Assembly (NCBI GenBank): GCA_028015205.1
Contig: CM051508.1
Location: forward strand, 17,564,001 to 17,628,000
DNA: 64,000 nt
Direction of reading: 5' to 3'
Origin: Mytilisepta virgata
Lineage: Eukaryota; Mollusca; Bivalvia; Mytilida; Mytilidae
Shown here: positions 12,391 to 23,289 of the stretch, in pieces
Position numbering within the stretch: position 1 is the first letter of the stretch
Layout: each line of letters begins with the position of its first letter
The notes under the pieces: model-generated
What the model was told of the DNA's origin: nothing
Databases searched by the model: none
What the model saw: only the letters and a program-made list of their open reading frames with translations
Translations under genes and position numbers: made by a program

Positions 12391-13114
12391 ACTTTTCTTG
12401 AAACAATAAACGATTGTACAACGATGACATCCCGATGGTCCGACAATAATTAGTCCGACAACGCATTGATCCGAAAACCAATTTTCCGACATCGCATTTG
12501 TCCGACAGTTATTAATCCGACGCACACTGATCCGACATGATAATCTCATTAGTCCGACACTTATGATTCCGACATCTCATTTCTCGACATTGCATTAGTT
12601 CGACATATCATTAATTTGACATGTCATAAATCCGACACCTCATTAGTCTAACACATTAATGATCCGACAATCTATATCATGTTTGGACTTATGGCTCTAT
12701 TTCAAAGTTTTATCGTGCAGACGCTGAACACTAATGAACAATATCTGGATCTACTTTCTTTTACTGAAAAATCCTTATATTGAAAACAAAAATACATGCA
12801 AAACACTCTAATTACAATAAAAAGTATGTACTTAAATCTTGAGTAGGTTACTTTTAAAAACGGTGCAATAGAACATTTTGATTTTTGTTATTCGATTTTA
12901 TCACATTTTAACAATTAAAATAATTATCCCTGCACTTTCAAAGAAAGTTCGGTGATGTATCGATTTTCTCCGTCAGTCTGTCCGTCCGTCACACTTTCTT
13001 TTAACACCAACTCTTCCTTCATGAATTTAATGTATATATAGAATTATAGCATACGACCTGTAGATGCGCAATATGGTTTTAGAATTTTACCTTTCCGAAA
13101 ATAGTGCCCACAGG
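12391..13114 (+). repeat. approximately 725-bp dispersed repeat, copy A
   Basis: It begins ACTTTTCTTGAAACAATAAA and ends GTGCCCACAGG. It contains a TCCGACA-rich minisatellite (12,414-12,680), then unique-looking DNA, then the stretch with CCGTCAGTCTGTCCGTCCG. The same block lies at 15,770-16,502. Here it interrupts the spacer that precedes a microexon, so it is an insertion. It is non-coding. Confidence 0.7.
12414..12680 (+). repeat. degenerate minisatellite built on ATTAGTCCGACA
   Basis: Short irregular units of about 18-25 bp, each ending in (T)CCGACA or a variant (ATTAGTCCGACA, GATCCGACA). Spacing is irregular, units are diverged and there is no constant repeat plus unique spacer, so this is not a CRISPR array. 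Confidence 0.7.
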
Positions 13115-14422
13115 AAAGGATACACTTAAACTTAAACTTAGATCACAGAGAATAATACCAAAAAATGTAAGAGGATACAGTGACAACTGTGTATACATGT
13201 GCCATTTCAAATGTTTAGGTCATACATTTGCCATAGGTCAGAATAAAAATATATGGCCATAAAATTGTTGGATTTTGTGACGAAAGTGTGTAGCCCCCGA
13301 CAGCTATTTGCTTCAGTTAATTTGGCTTAATCCGTTCGGCAGTTTGATTCACCTCTGTGATTGTATATTTGTTTCGGCTTTCATCATCTGCAGTCTTGAT
13401 AAGATTAAATCGAAATACGATGTTGTCCAAAAAAATTAATATATATCAAATTTGGTATCATCATCATGAAACTTTTTTAATGAACAATTCTTGAGATTTT
13501 TTTTTCTTTTTTTTTGGGAATATTGCTTGACTTGATTGTTGTGTGAAAGATCCACTGTACCATGTTTTCTCAGATACTAGGCATCTGCCAATGTCTTAAC
13601 TAGATGAAACGAGTGTGTTGGGAAGGATCTCTTCAAACACAATCAAATGGATGAAAGTTTTCCGATACATGCTGCTGCCTTAATATATCCCAGTCAATGT
13701 AACTGAGAAATGTGCTCATTCTGTTAATAATCACTTCTTGGATGTTCTACTGCTTTACGACTTAAATGATTTTCTACCAAGAAAATATTTTTTATCTCCC
13801 TCTTCAAAAATACTTATACTCTTAGTAGATATCCAGTTCATGTTAACAATATAATGGTTTTGTCAGTTGGGTTGCTTTGATTGATTGACCTTTTCTGTTA
13901 TCTATCTTGTTGTTTATTAAGTTTAGAAACAATGATTTTTAAATATATATTCAAATGATCACAGAAGGCAATTGTCAATAAAGACCGAACAAGAACAGTT
14001 ATGATCAATTCAGCATACAGTTGCAGAAATTTAAAAACTGTACAACACCATGAAAGTCAAGATTAAACAGTAAGGGAATGTCGATTTAAGATCAAAACAG
14101 GTTTTATAATATTTCTACACACAATAATCTTAGTATCAAGCATATGCCCCCCCCCCCCCCCCAAAAAAAAAAAAAATAAACAAATAGTTATACTGACAAC
14201 TTTGCATTATACTGACAACTTTGCATTAGAATACATCTTCATATTTTAATATATTGATTTCATAAGGGAACTTATTTTGCAGGCCATCCCTTTGGTAGAC
14301 TTCTGACAGCACAAACGGAAAATTTAATATATTTCGTCAAGTATTTAATCCTTAAACGCTTTACCAATATTTTCTTATTTTAACATTTTCATTTTGATTT
14401 ATATGTTTAATCAACGATATAG

Positions 14423-14479
14423 ATAAAGAAACAGTCACAGAGCCAATGGAAGACGCAAACATACCTATAAACATTAGAG
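14423..14479 (+). CDS. 57-bp microexon, copy 6 (diverged)
   Basis: The exon follows ACGATATAG, ends at GTGAGA and is phase 1 at both ends. It encodes KETVTEPMEDANIPINIR after the junction Asp, closest to copy 5. It is the last recognised exon before the NTPase exon at 40,131, giving an intron of about 25.6 kb now full of transposons. Confidence 0.55.
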
Positions 14480-15769
14480 GTGAGAAATGTAGATTGATAT
14501 TTTTCATTATAAAACATCAATTTTCTTTTTCTCAGGTTTTCAACTTCAGAAACTTTGATATGTTGTTAACTAAGGACAAAGAATGTCACTAGTAATTCAG
14601 AAAGAGTGATTTGACACCCTGGGTTTATCTAGACTGGCCAGCGTTTCACAAAATTTCTTGCGATAAAAAAATTTTGTGACTGAATCTTACGATCTTTTGC
14701 GTTCCACAAAGAGTTTTTTAATCGTATGATTTAAACAATCGCAGTCTATCAATCTTACTCAGTCGTAGATGTTAATCGTAGTATTTTGTCAGCGAATATT
14801 TCCAAATTTGACGGCAGAACATTAAGAAAAAATATATTTCAAACAGGATTCACCCTCAATGACCAGGTATTGATTGAGAGATACTGTTTCGCAAGACGTG
14901 TAATTTTAGACAGGACCCTAAAAACTCAGAATTACTTCCTTGTCCCCCATACCAAGTGAACGTGTAGTTATTTATTTAGAACTTTAATACTAATTTAATA
15001 TTAGGCATATTAAACAGTGCCAGTATGAACCCTACTTATTATATTTTAACCAATACGATTGTCTTGAGGCAAGGTTTTGTGTGTCCTACCTTTACGATAA
15101 ATTTGAGATCATGCCTTAACTAACGATAGGTTCTAAAGCATCATTTAGGATTAAAATATATCCTAAGACCATCTCAGGACCCATCTAAGTCCTAAGAAAC
15201 CTTCAAAACCTTGCCCCAGTTCACAATGTTTTTGAGTAAGGATAGTCCAGCTTGGATGTGTAGTCAGGGGGTAGACGTTGTGTGTACCCAAATGTTCCCT
15301 TATCTATAATAACTTTCTTGTGTAAAAGCACAATATACAAACGAATACATTATGATCAACAACAAAATGACTGCTAGCCAGCTATATTCAATATTGTTTG
15401 ACAGTGCACAATCTAGATAAAATAGTAAAAATGTTGTTGTTTGAACTATATAATTAGCTACGGTTCATACCTGCTGTCGAATACTGTCTGTTAAACGAAA
15501 ATCGTCACATATCACATTTCCATAAAGTGTTTTAAAGCGTTTCGATAAGGATTTCAACAGACATTGGAACTATTCGTGAAAGTCCAATATAAATTTAATA
15601 TCTTCAAGTCATCGGGGAAAAGGAGTAATTTTTATAGAATGAAGTAAATTTAACATATGTAGTCCATCTAGAGAAAGATCTTAAATAATTCCAGAGTTTC
15701 TTTCGGTGATCGCCAAGACTTTTTCAAATATTACAAAAATCTAAGCAATAAGACCCTTTAATAATAAAC

Positions 15770-16502
15770 ACTTTTCTTGAAACAATAAACGATTGTACAT
15801 CGATGACATCCCGATGGTCCGACAATAATTAGTCCAAATACGCATTGATCCGAAAACCATTTTCCGACATCGCATTTGTCCGACAGTTATTAATCCGACG
15901 CACACTGATCCGATATGATAATCTCATTAGTCCGACACTCATAATTCCGACATCTCATTTCTCGACATTGCATTAGTTCGACACATCATTAATCTGACAT
16001 GTCATAAATCCGATACCTCATTAGTCCAACACATCAATGATCCGACAATCTATATCAAGTTTGGATTGATGGCTCTATTTCAAAGTTTTTTCGTGCAAAC
16101 GCTGAATACTAATGAACAATATCTGGATCTACTTTCTTTTATTGAAACATCCTTATATTGAAAACACAAATACATGCAAAACACTCTAATTACCATAAAT
16201 ATGTATTTAAATCTTGGGTACATTACTTTTAGAAGCGGTGCAATAGAACATTTTGATTTTTGTTATTCGATTTTATCACATTTTATCAATTAAAATAATT
16301 ATCCCTGCACTTTCAAAGAAAGTTCGGATATGTATCGATTTTCTCCGTCAGTCTCTCCGTCAGTTACACTTAATTTTAACACTAACTCTTCCTTCGCCTG
16401 TGGGTTCATGAATTTAATGAATATATATAATTATAGCATACGACCTGTAGATGTGCAATACGGTTTTAGAATTTTAACTTTCCGAAAATAGTGCCCACAG
16501 GG
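15770..16502 (+). repeat. approximately 725-bp dispersed repeat, copy B
   Basis: Direct-orientation copy of 12,391-13,114, including its TCCGACA minisatellite (15,797-16,050). It ends 84 bp before the left edge of the Ty3/gypsy element. A fragment resembling its 3' end (TAGATGTACAATACGAC...) also lies just right of that element, near 27,790. Confidence 0.7.
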
Positions 16503-16586
16503 GTCGTATGTCAGAAATTGTCCATTTAAGCTTGTGACGCAAACTCCTCTTTCATTTTACAATTTTAGCCTTCTGTTTCTTAAAGG

Positions 16587-18099
16587 TGTCGTAACGATTT
16601 TTCTGCCCTGTCTGATGACTTTTAGCCCCTGGTGTAAAACAGAGAGAAAGTTCTATTTAAAAACGAACTTTATTCTTTTAAATCAGCAATCAAAGTCATT
16701 AACAGTTTGTTACACAATATTTTAGCAGTCTCACTTGATTAAAATTTAGAATTCCAAAAATAATTAAAAGCAAGAGTCATAGCTCTGTTTTTTTTTAGAT
16801 TTAACTGACAATCAATTCTGACCAAAACTGTGTTTTATCAAGTGAAACAGCATTACATCAAATAAGAATTAATATTTGACTGAATTTATAAAACGAATTT
16901 AAACCAAATACTATATCTTATTAAAAACAATTTAATATCAATACGAAGATAATAATTAACATTTAATATTCTGTGAACCTTGAAAATCTTCATTCACCAG
17001 ATATATGTCTGTCAAAAATAAATCATGTAAACAAGATTTGCATAACGCTTTTGTCCGTATTTATGGTAAAACTAGATTAAGGTAAAGACATTTTTTTCGC
17101 TGCTTGTACACAAAGTTAAAATTAGAATGTTGTTCGAAAATCAATTAAACCATATTCTTAAATAATTAAATATCATCCTGAAAGTATAAATATCATTAAA
17201 TAACATAAAATCAAAGTTCGAACCGTGATCAATAACTGAAATAAATACAAGGAAATAAACATTGAAATTGACTGAGAAATATCTATTTCGGACAAAATGA
17301 TTGCTTTTTCAACAATGACAACTTTCGACTATTCATTTTAATTAAGAGAAAATATACATAAATATGTTTTTGAAACTGAAATTAAATATGTATATCTTTT
17401 TTTTTTGTATTAATTATACAACAAATTTGTAAGAATTTTAATACTACAATTATTTAAAACAATATAATATTTTTCTTATTTTGAAAAAAAAATGCAAATA
17501 ATACTTAATATAATGAAACTTACCTGGTGTAAAACAGAGAGAAAGTTCTATTTAAAAACGACCTTTATTCTTTGAAATCAGCAATCAAAGTGCCAAATTA
17601 AAACCAAAATTTCTTTGCGAAGATTTTGTCACGTGATTACTGATTTCAGAACTTTCTCTTGTTTTTCACCAATCAAAACACTTCTTCAATTATGTAGTTT
17701 CCAACGCCGATTTCCATTGGCTTGTGAAAATCATCACGCTCTAATGGTACGTGTTAACATGACCTTATTCACTCAAGTATGGCATCTAGGTTTTATGAAT
17801 AGAAGCTAATTATCCTGTGAAATCTATTATCCCACAATTAAACAAACTAAGTTACTTTCAACACAATAACATTTTTTCACATCTTTTAAAAGATTAAATA
17901 AAATGTCACATTATGTTATTTTTCTAAAAGGTCAATAAATGGAATAAAAATGAAAAATAATTATATTTTTCAAAAATGAAATACATAATAAATATTTTAG
18001 AGTATAATATAGAAATGGTGAAAATTTAAAATATTTTCACTTTTATTTGACCTGTTATATTAAAAATTTGATTTATCAATACAAACTTTTACTATAACA
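16587..18099 (-). repeat. 3' LTR of the Ty3/gypsy element
   Basis: It starts TGTCGTAACGA and ends ACTATAACA in plus orientation, 1,513 bp. It matches the right LTR at roughly 95 percent by eye until the last 47 bp, which are inverted relative to the other LTR. A 69-bp segment (16,628-16,696) recurs in direct orientation at 17,523-17,591 inside the same LTR. On the minus strand an AATAAA lies at 16,669-16,674, a possible polyadenylation signal. Confidence 0.85.
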
Positions 18100-18112
18100 A
18101 CCCTTCCCCGAC
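18100..18112 (-). other. candidate polypurine tract
   Basis: Immediately inside the 3' LTR the minus strand reads GGTCGGGGAAGGGT before the LTR's TG. Purine-rich sequence at this position is what plus-strand priming of an LTR element needs, and it supports the LTR boundary at 18,099. Confidence 0.6.
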
Positions 18113-19266
18113 CTCACTAAGCTTTGTCCCAAAGCTTGTTTTGAAACTTTATCTACAAAATAAATCATACATGAGTAAGAATACACTGCAATAAAAACAT
18201 CGGAAGTATTATTTTTTTCATATCTAAAAATCTACAGTGTCCACTATAATGTCAATATCTTCTAAATATGTGCTTGTGAATTATGATCTGTGAATCTAAT
18301 GCCCATTAAAAAACATACACAATAAGTAATTAAATAAATGGTAATAAATGCAACTGTTCACAATGTTTAGACATACAAATATAAAAGGGGTAGTTGAATT
18401 TTGTTGTCGGGTTGGCATAGAGGTAAGTACTGAAGTTTGCAAAAGTGCAAGTATGCCATATGAAGAATTTTGCTAGGATACTTTATGTTAAAGGGGTAGG
18501 GATTAATAGATGATAAGTAATCAATATGTATATAGTATGATACCGGCATGAATTCCTACCAAAAAAGGCGAAGTGAAGCACGTGCAAGATATATAGACAG
18601 AAACAATCAATCAAAATATATGTATAATAAGATCATATAACTATGTGAAATGTGCATATAACTTCACCGAAAACAATTTTAGTCTGGTATCTGCAAATAT
18701 TATCTTTTATGCTGCAACAAACAAATTGGGTTACGACGGATCTGCAATTAACGTCATGCGTCCGCATAATCAACAGTCATAAACTTGAGAACTACAGATT
18801 ATATGAATAAATAACCTACAACATAAAACAAATTAATCATTAGTATCACTAAAACCCAATTAATTGACTTTTGGTATCCATTATCACAGCACAATAATTA
18901 CATTAAATAGTCTTCTAATTCTAGTTTGGATTCCAGTTTCGTTGGGCATAAATACGCCAAAATGAAAAAAAATGATATGATGTTCAGTCGATGGAGTATG
19001 CGTCCATACGTCCTAGCACTATCAACAACAAAATACAGTAATGTATCCTGTTAGGTTTGACTTCCCATCAGAATTTTCCTAACAAATTCAAAAATTTTAA
19101 AAGAAAATAATCCAAAATGCCGAACTAAAGGAAGTGTGTCCACTGCGCAGATTGAGATTATGGAATACAAACCAGGTTATTGTTCTGTATATGAATTAAT
19201 TGCAATATTTGCTTTCTTATGTGCTTTAGAGTGACAATGTTTTACAATCATTGTTTTTTTTCTAAC
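18113..19266 (-). other. non-coding 3' internal region of the Ty3/gypsy element
   Basis: AT-rich sequence between the end of pol and the polypurine tract. No env-like or other conserved frame was found on either strand; the 60-residue frame at 18,367-18,549 has no recognisable features. Confidence 0.6.
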
Positions 19267-19574
19267 CTAACGTTTAAAATATCTATTACCTCTCCTCTTT
19301 CTTTTAACCCTTTTGTGATTTGTATGATATTCTTTTTTTAAATTCTCTGATACTAATTCATCTGGTTCCCATGTAGGTTTTGAACCATCTGACCATTTTA
19401 CTAAATAGTAACGTTTTCCACGCAAAATTTTATGTTTTATTAGTTTTTCTACATCGTAGAAAGTATCATATTCTTCGCCACGTTCATTACTATCATTTTC
19501 TGCATCTGTATCATTTTGTAACTCATCTGCAATTTGATCTTGACGATCATTATCTGCATTTTGTATATTTTCTC
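19267..19574 (-). pseudogene. integrase C-terminal chromodomain (frameshifted from integrase)
   Basis: The minus-strand frame ending at the stop 19,267-19,269 contains VEKLIKHKILRGKRYYLVKW, then TWEPDELV. This matches the chromodomain core of a VEKI-like beta strand, YLVKW with its aromatic residue, and the TWEP box. It is preceded by an acidic linker and followed by a basic KRVKRKRR tail. It is in a different frame from the integrase C-terminus, so an indel near 19,572-19,577 separates them. In relatives the chromodomain directs integration by binding histone tails. The mapping is visible only when the frame change is followed. Confidence 0.8.
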
Positions 19575-20140
19575 TTCATTAGTTTGGTTTTGAAGTGGAC
19601 CATTCTGAGGCTGTTCTCGGTGGTCTCTAGGATCAACATAAGGTCTAAGATTTCTTGCATTAATCATTGCCTTGTGTTCCTTCTGATCACTGCATCTTCT
19701 CAATTTATAAGTGAAATTTGGACCACATTCTGTGATGTAATAAGGACCATGATATTTGTGGACTAATTTTGGTGAACGACCGACTGGGGTTACATGTTGT
19801 TTTAGTAAAACTCTATCTCTGAGCCTAAATTCTGGAATTTTCGAATTTTGGTCGTATCGTTCTTTCATCTTAGCTTGTTTCAACTGAACATTTTGTTTAG
19901 CCAAATCTTGTGTAATTTTGAGATTGGACATTATTTCTTCTAAATGATGTTTTGCATCTTTTGACAAGTTGTCCTTAGGTAGGACCGGAGAGTCAAAAGG
20001 TAAGTTCATCTTCTTGCCGAACACCATTGAAAAGGGTGAATACTCGGTTGATTGAGTAGAAGGGGAATTTCTAAAAGCCATCAAAACACCAGGGAGTTTA
20101 CTTGGCCAATTGTCCTGGTCCTTATCACTATAAGCTCTTT
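19575..20140 (-). pseudogene. integrase C-terminal half (GPY/F region)
   Basis: Contains the post-catalytic core stretch AFRNSPSTQSTEYSPFSMVF, a linker helix, then RLRDRVLLKQH and HGPYYI, the GPY/F module typical of Ty3/gypsy integrases. It follows the catalytic part after a frameshift near 20,135-20,150 and is cut from the chromodomain by another. The role in relatives is DNA binding and multimerisation during integration. Confidence 0.85.
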
Positions 20141-20965
20141 GGACTGTATAAGAGTACTGTTAGTGCTTTCCACTAATCCATTTGTCTGAGGATGGTATGA
20201 ACTTGTGTGATGTCTGGTTATATTGAGCATTTCGCACAGAGCATTCACCAAGTTCGAAACAAAATTTCTTCCGAGATCTGTTACCAAACATTTCATTGCA
20301 CCATACCTACAAATTACCTGTTCAAATAAAACCTTTGCTACCTCTGAAGCCTCTTGACTTTTCATAGGACAACCTTCGACCCATTTTGAGAAAGAATCCA
20401 CAAGAAGAAGTACATAAGAATAACCCTCTTTCGTTTTACTAAGCTTTAAGAAATCCATATGCCACCTTTCAAATGTTGTGTCAACTGGTAAAGGATTAAG
20501 AGGTGGATTTTTACCCTTTGTATCTCTTTTAATCCTTTGACAGCGATCACATGAACGGATGTAATTTTCTATGAACTGGTGCATTTTTGGCCACCAAAAC
20601 TTTAAACTCAAAGCCTGATAAACACGATCGATCCCGAGATGTGCACCTCCTGCAAAGCTGTCATGATATGCCAAGAGTGCATCTTCTCTTAAATCTCGTG
20701 GCAAACATAACTGTTTTATCCATTTCTCACCATTTTCTACCTTGACTCGCTTTTGAAACCACTTATATAATACCGAATTACAAATTGTATAGTCCTGAGC
20801 AGCTGACTGTGTCTTTGCACAAAGCTGGTTATCTAATGGTAAGGAATCTTCAGATAAATACTTATACATATGAGTAAAATCTGGGCATTCCTGTTGCAAC
20901 TTGGCAATAGCGGGAAGGTTAGACAACTCTGGATTGACAATTTCAGGATCTACTGGAGCAACCAT
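20135..20965 (-). pseudogene. integrase zinc-binding and catalytic domains
   Basis: The N-terminal HHCC finger shows as YHDSFAGGAHLG ... CDRCQ. The DDE core shows D in WHMDFLKL, D in TDLGRNF and E in YHPQTNGLVES. All three catalytic acids are present. The frame is lost after the last motif (near 20,140); the homologous frame resumes in the C-terminal piece. In the intact element this enzyme would join cDNA ends to target DNA. Confidence 0.9.
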
Positions 20966-21015
20966 GGTGTAATCATGATAAAATAATTCTACCTGAATGG
21001 TCTCAGAAGTCCCAT

Positions 21016-22434
21016 TTATGTCTCAGTATTGACTTCCGATACCTGTGCAGCCGTAGTTTCATTATCTGACTGCTCAGGGTACGGTCGTCTACTAAGAGCA
21101 TCAGCCACTTGATTGTTGCAAAATTTCCTGTAAACAATATCAAAATTGTAGTTTTGCAACTCCATCGCCCATCTTGTCAATTTACCCGCTCCTGCCTTCT
21201 GATTCATTAAATATGTTAAAGCTTTGTGATCTGTATAGATAGTGAATTTCTGGTGAGACAAGTAAGTATGAAATGCCTTAATACCTTGGATGACCGCATA
21301 ACATTCTTTTTCAGTTGTATTCCAGTTCTGTTGACATTTCGATAGACTGTTACCGCCATATGCAATAACACGTTCCTTCTTCTGACCATCCAACTGACCT
21401 AGAACAAAACCTATAGCTGAATTAGTCAGCATAAAGGGTTTATTCATGTCAGGGTAAGCCAGAACAGCAGGTGTTAACAAAGCCTGTTTTAAATTGTCAA
21501 AAGCTATCAGACAATCTTTTGTCCACCTGAAATCCCGTTCCCTTTCTTTTTTCAGCAACTCATTCAATGGAGTGGCAATCTTAGAATATGAATCGACAAA
21601 ACGCCGATAATAATTGCACATCCCCATAAATGAGCGGATTTGCTTTTGTCTTGCCGGTACAGGAAACGTACTGATAGCTTTAGTTTTTTCAGAGTCTACC
21701 TTAATACCATCTTTTGAAATTATATGACCTAAGTATTTCACCTCTTTTGCTGCAAACTCGCATTTGTTTGGTTTCAATGTGAGATTTGCATCACGAAGAC
21801 GGGTGAAAACTTGTTCTAGATGCGACATGTGCTCTTCAAAATTTTTACTAAAGACCAAAATATCGTCGATATACAGCAAGACAAATTTCCAATTTAAACC
21901 TCTCAATATGTTGGACATAATATGTTGAAAACTGATTGGAGCATTTTTTAAACTAAACGGCATTCTGAGAAATTCATATACACCGCTGAGAGTAATAAAG
22001 GCAGACTTATGTCTAGTTTCAGAGTCCATTTCGACCTGCCAAAATCCACTATGAAGATCTAAACTAGTTAGAATCATCGGTTGAACTTCACCTATAGTAT
22101 CAAAGACACACTCCAATCTTGGTAACGGAAGCGATAAATTTTTAGTTTGTGCGTTCAATTTCCTAAAGTCTACACAGAAGCGATACTGTGGCAACTGACC
22201 TGGTGCACTTTTCTTTTTGACTAATATTACAGGAGAATGATACTCACTGTTGGATTCTACAATAATGTTGTTCTTTTTCATTTCTTCCACATGATTTTCA
22301 ATTTCCTTGTGCATGGTCGGAGCATAGTTATAAAAACTTTGTTTCACCGGCTGTGAATCCCTGTACGTCACTATTCGGTGTTTATACCAGTTTGAATGAC
22401 CTAATTCTGACAAATTAGTCGCAAATATATCTTA
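21016..22434 (-). pseudogene. reverse transcriptase / RNase H
   Basis: About 465 residues are open. RT motifs in order are FRKLNAQT, LTSLDLHSGFWQ, MPFSLKNAPISFQ and the catalytic YIDDILVFS, then LGHIIS and the connection region. RNase H follows with E in EKECYAVI and D in YTDHKAL. The usual first acid (TDAS) reads TNSA, a change expected to kill RNase H. The N-terminal side joins the protease frame after a small deletion and frame change near 22,434 (IFATNLSELG). Confidence 0.9.
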
Positions 22435-22435
22435 A

Positions 22436-23178
22436 TTAAATATGAATTAAATCTGAATTACTCAAATCGAAATCTATTGGGTTCTTGGGTGGATTCTTAC
22501 TGGTTTCAATATTAGCTACACATGGCTGTACATCAATATCATTAATAAAATCAACATCGATATCTGATACAGAAGCTAGCACCTTTGTTGCTGGAACATG
22601 TATTCCGTTCTCTGTTGGGTTCATTAATCTTATGACTGTTTTATTCTTTTTAATTTTAACCAAACATCTAGCACTCATGAGATTAAAATCCACTAAATTA
22701 CTTACTGGTTCTAAAAGAACTATTTCTCCAGATTTTCGCCTTGAAATTTTAATGCCAATATTCATCTCGGTGTGTGGAGGAATAGTGATGGGATAATATG
22801 TTCTTGCAAGGCCAGCACTAGTCTGTATCATACATATTTCTTGTTCACCAGGCTTATCTCTATCAGGTAGCTGTAAAATACTACTGGAAAAATCAATATT
22901 AAATTTATACGTATGTAAAAAATCATAACCAATAATAAAAGAATTGTGTAAACCATCAATAACATACACATCATATTTGAAAATAGCACCTTTGAATGAA
23001 ATAGGAAGATTAACTTTACCTATCACTTGCAACCTATGTCCACTTACACCTTTAATTGATGGAATATCTGACTTTACTAACTTTTTGTTTAAAAGAGTCA
23101 ACTTGTTATAAAATCAAAACTACAACAAGTTATTTGAGCGCCAGTATCTATTAACCCGTGCGTCTTTCTGCCTTGGAT
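22436..23178 (-). pseudogene. retropepsin-like protease
   Basis: The active-site motif LIDTGAQITCC lies at about 23,115-23,155, with DTGA encoded at 23,137-23,148. The flap and hydrophobic ILG-like motif (FIIGYDFL) lie in another frame (22,436-23,101), so a frameshift sits near 23,100. The protease N-terminus is in frame with gag across a single TAG. Confidence 0.8.
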
Positions 23179-23289
23179 ATCTATTAAAGTTGTATTCTTA
23201 TGCATAGGAAGAGCCAAATTTACCTCTGCATAATTTTTACTACCTTTATGTCTATCCTTCGACGTTCGCCTAGGGATAGGCGCGTATCC

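Noticed and set aside
12298..12549. 83-residue minus-strand Cys-rich frame
   Set aside because: Runs through the TCCGACA minisatellite, whose complement TGTCGGA gives repeated Cys/Arg/Ser codons; the frame is lost in the second copy at 15.8 kb.
14149..14176. C-run followed by A-run as a functional site
   Set aside because: Simple homopolymer expansion in an intron; the equivalent place in other 874-bp copies is a short CCCCCTCC stretch.
19380..19766. 128-residue plus-strand frame rich in His/Tyr/Phe
   Set aside because: Antisense shadow of the integrase and chromodomain frames.
22485..22796. 103-residue plus-strand frame
   Set aside because: Antisense shadow of the protease region of the Ty3/gypsy element.
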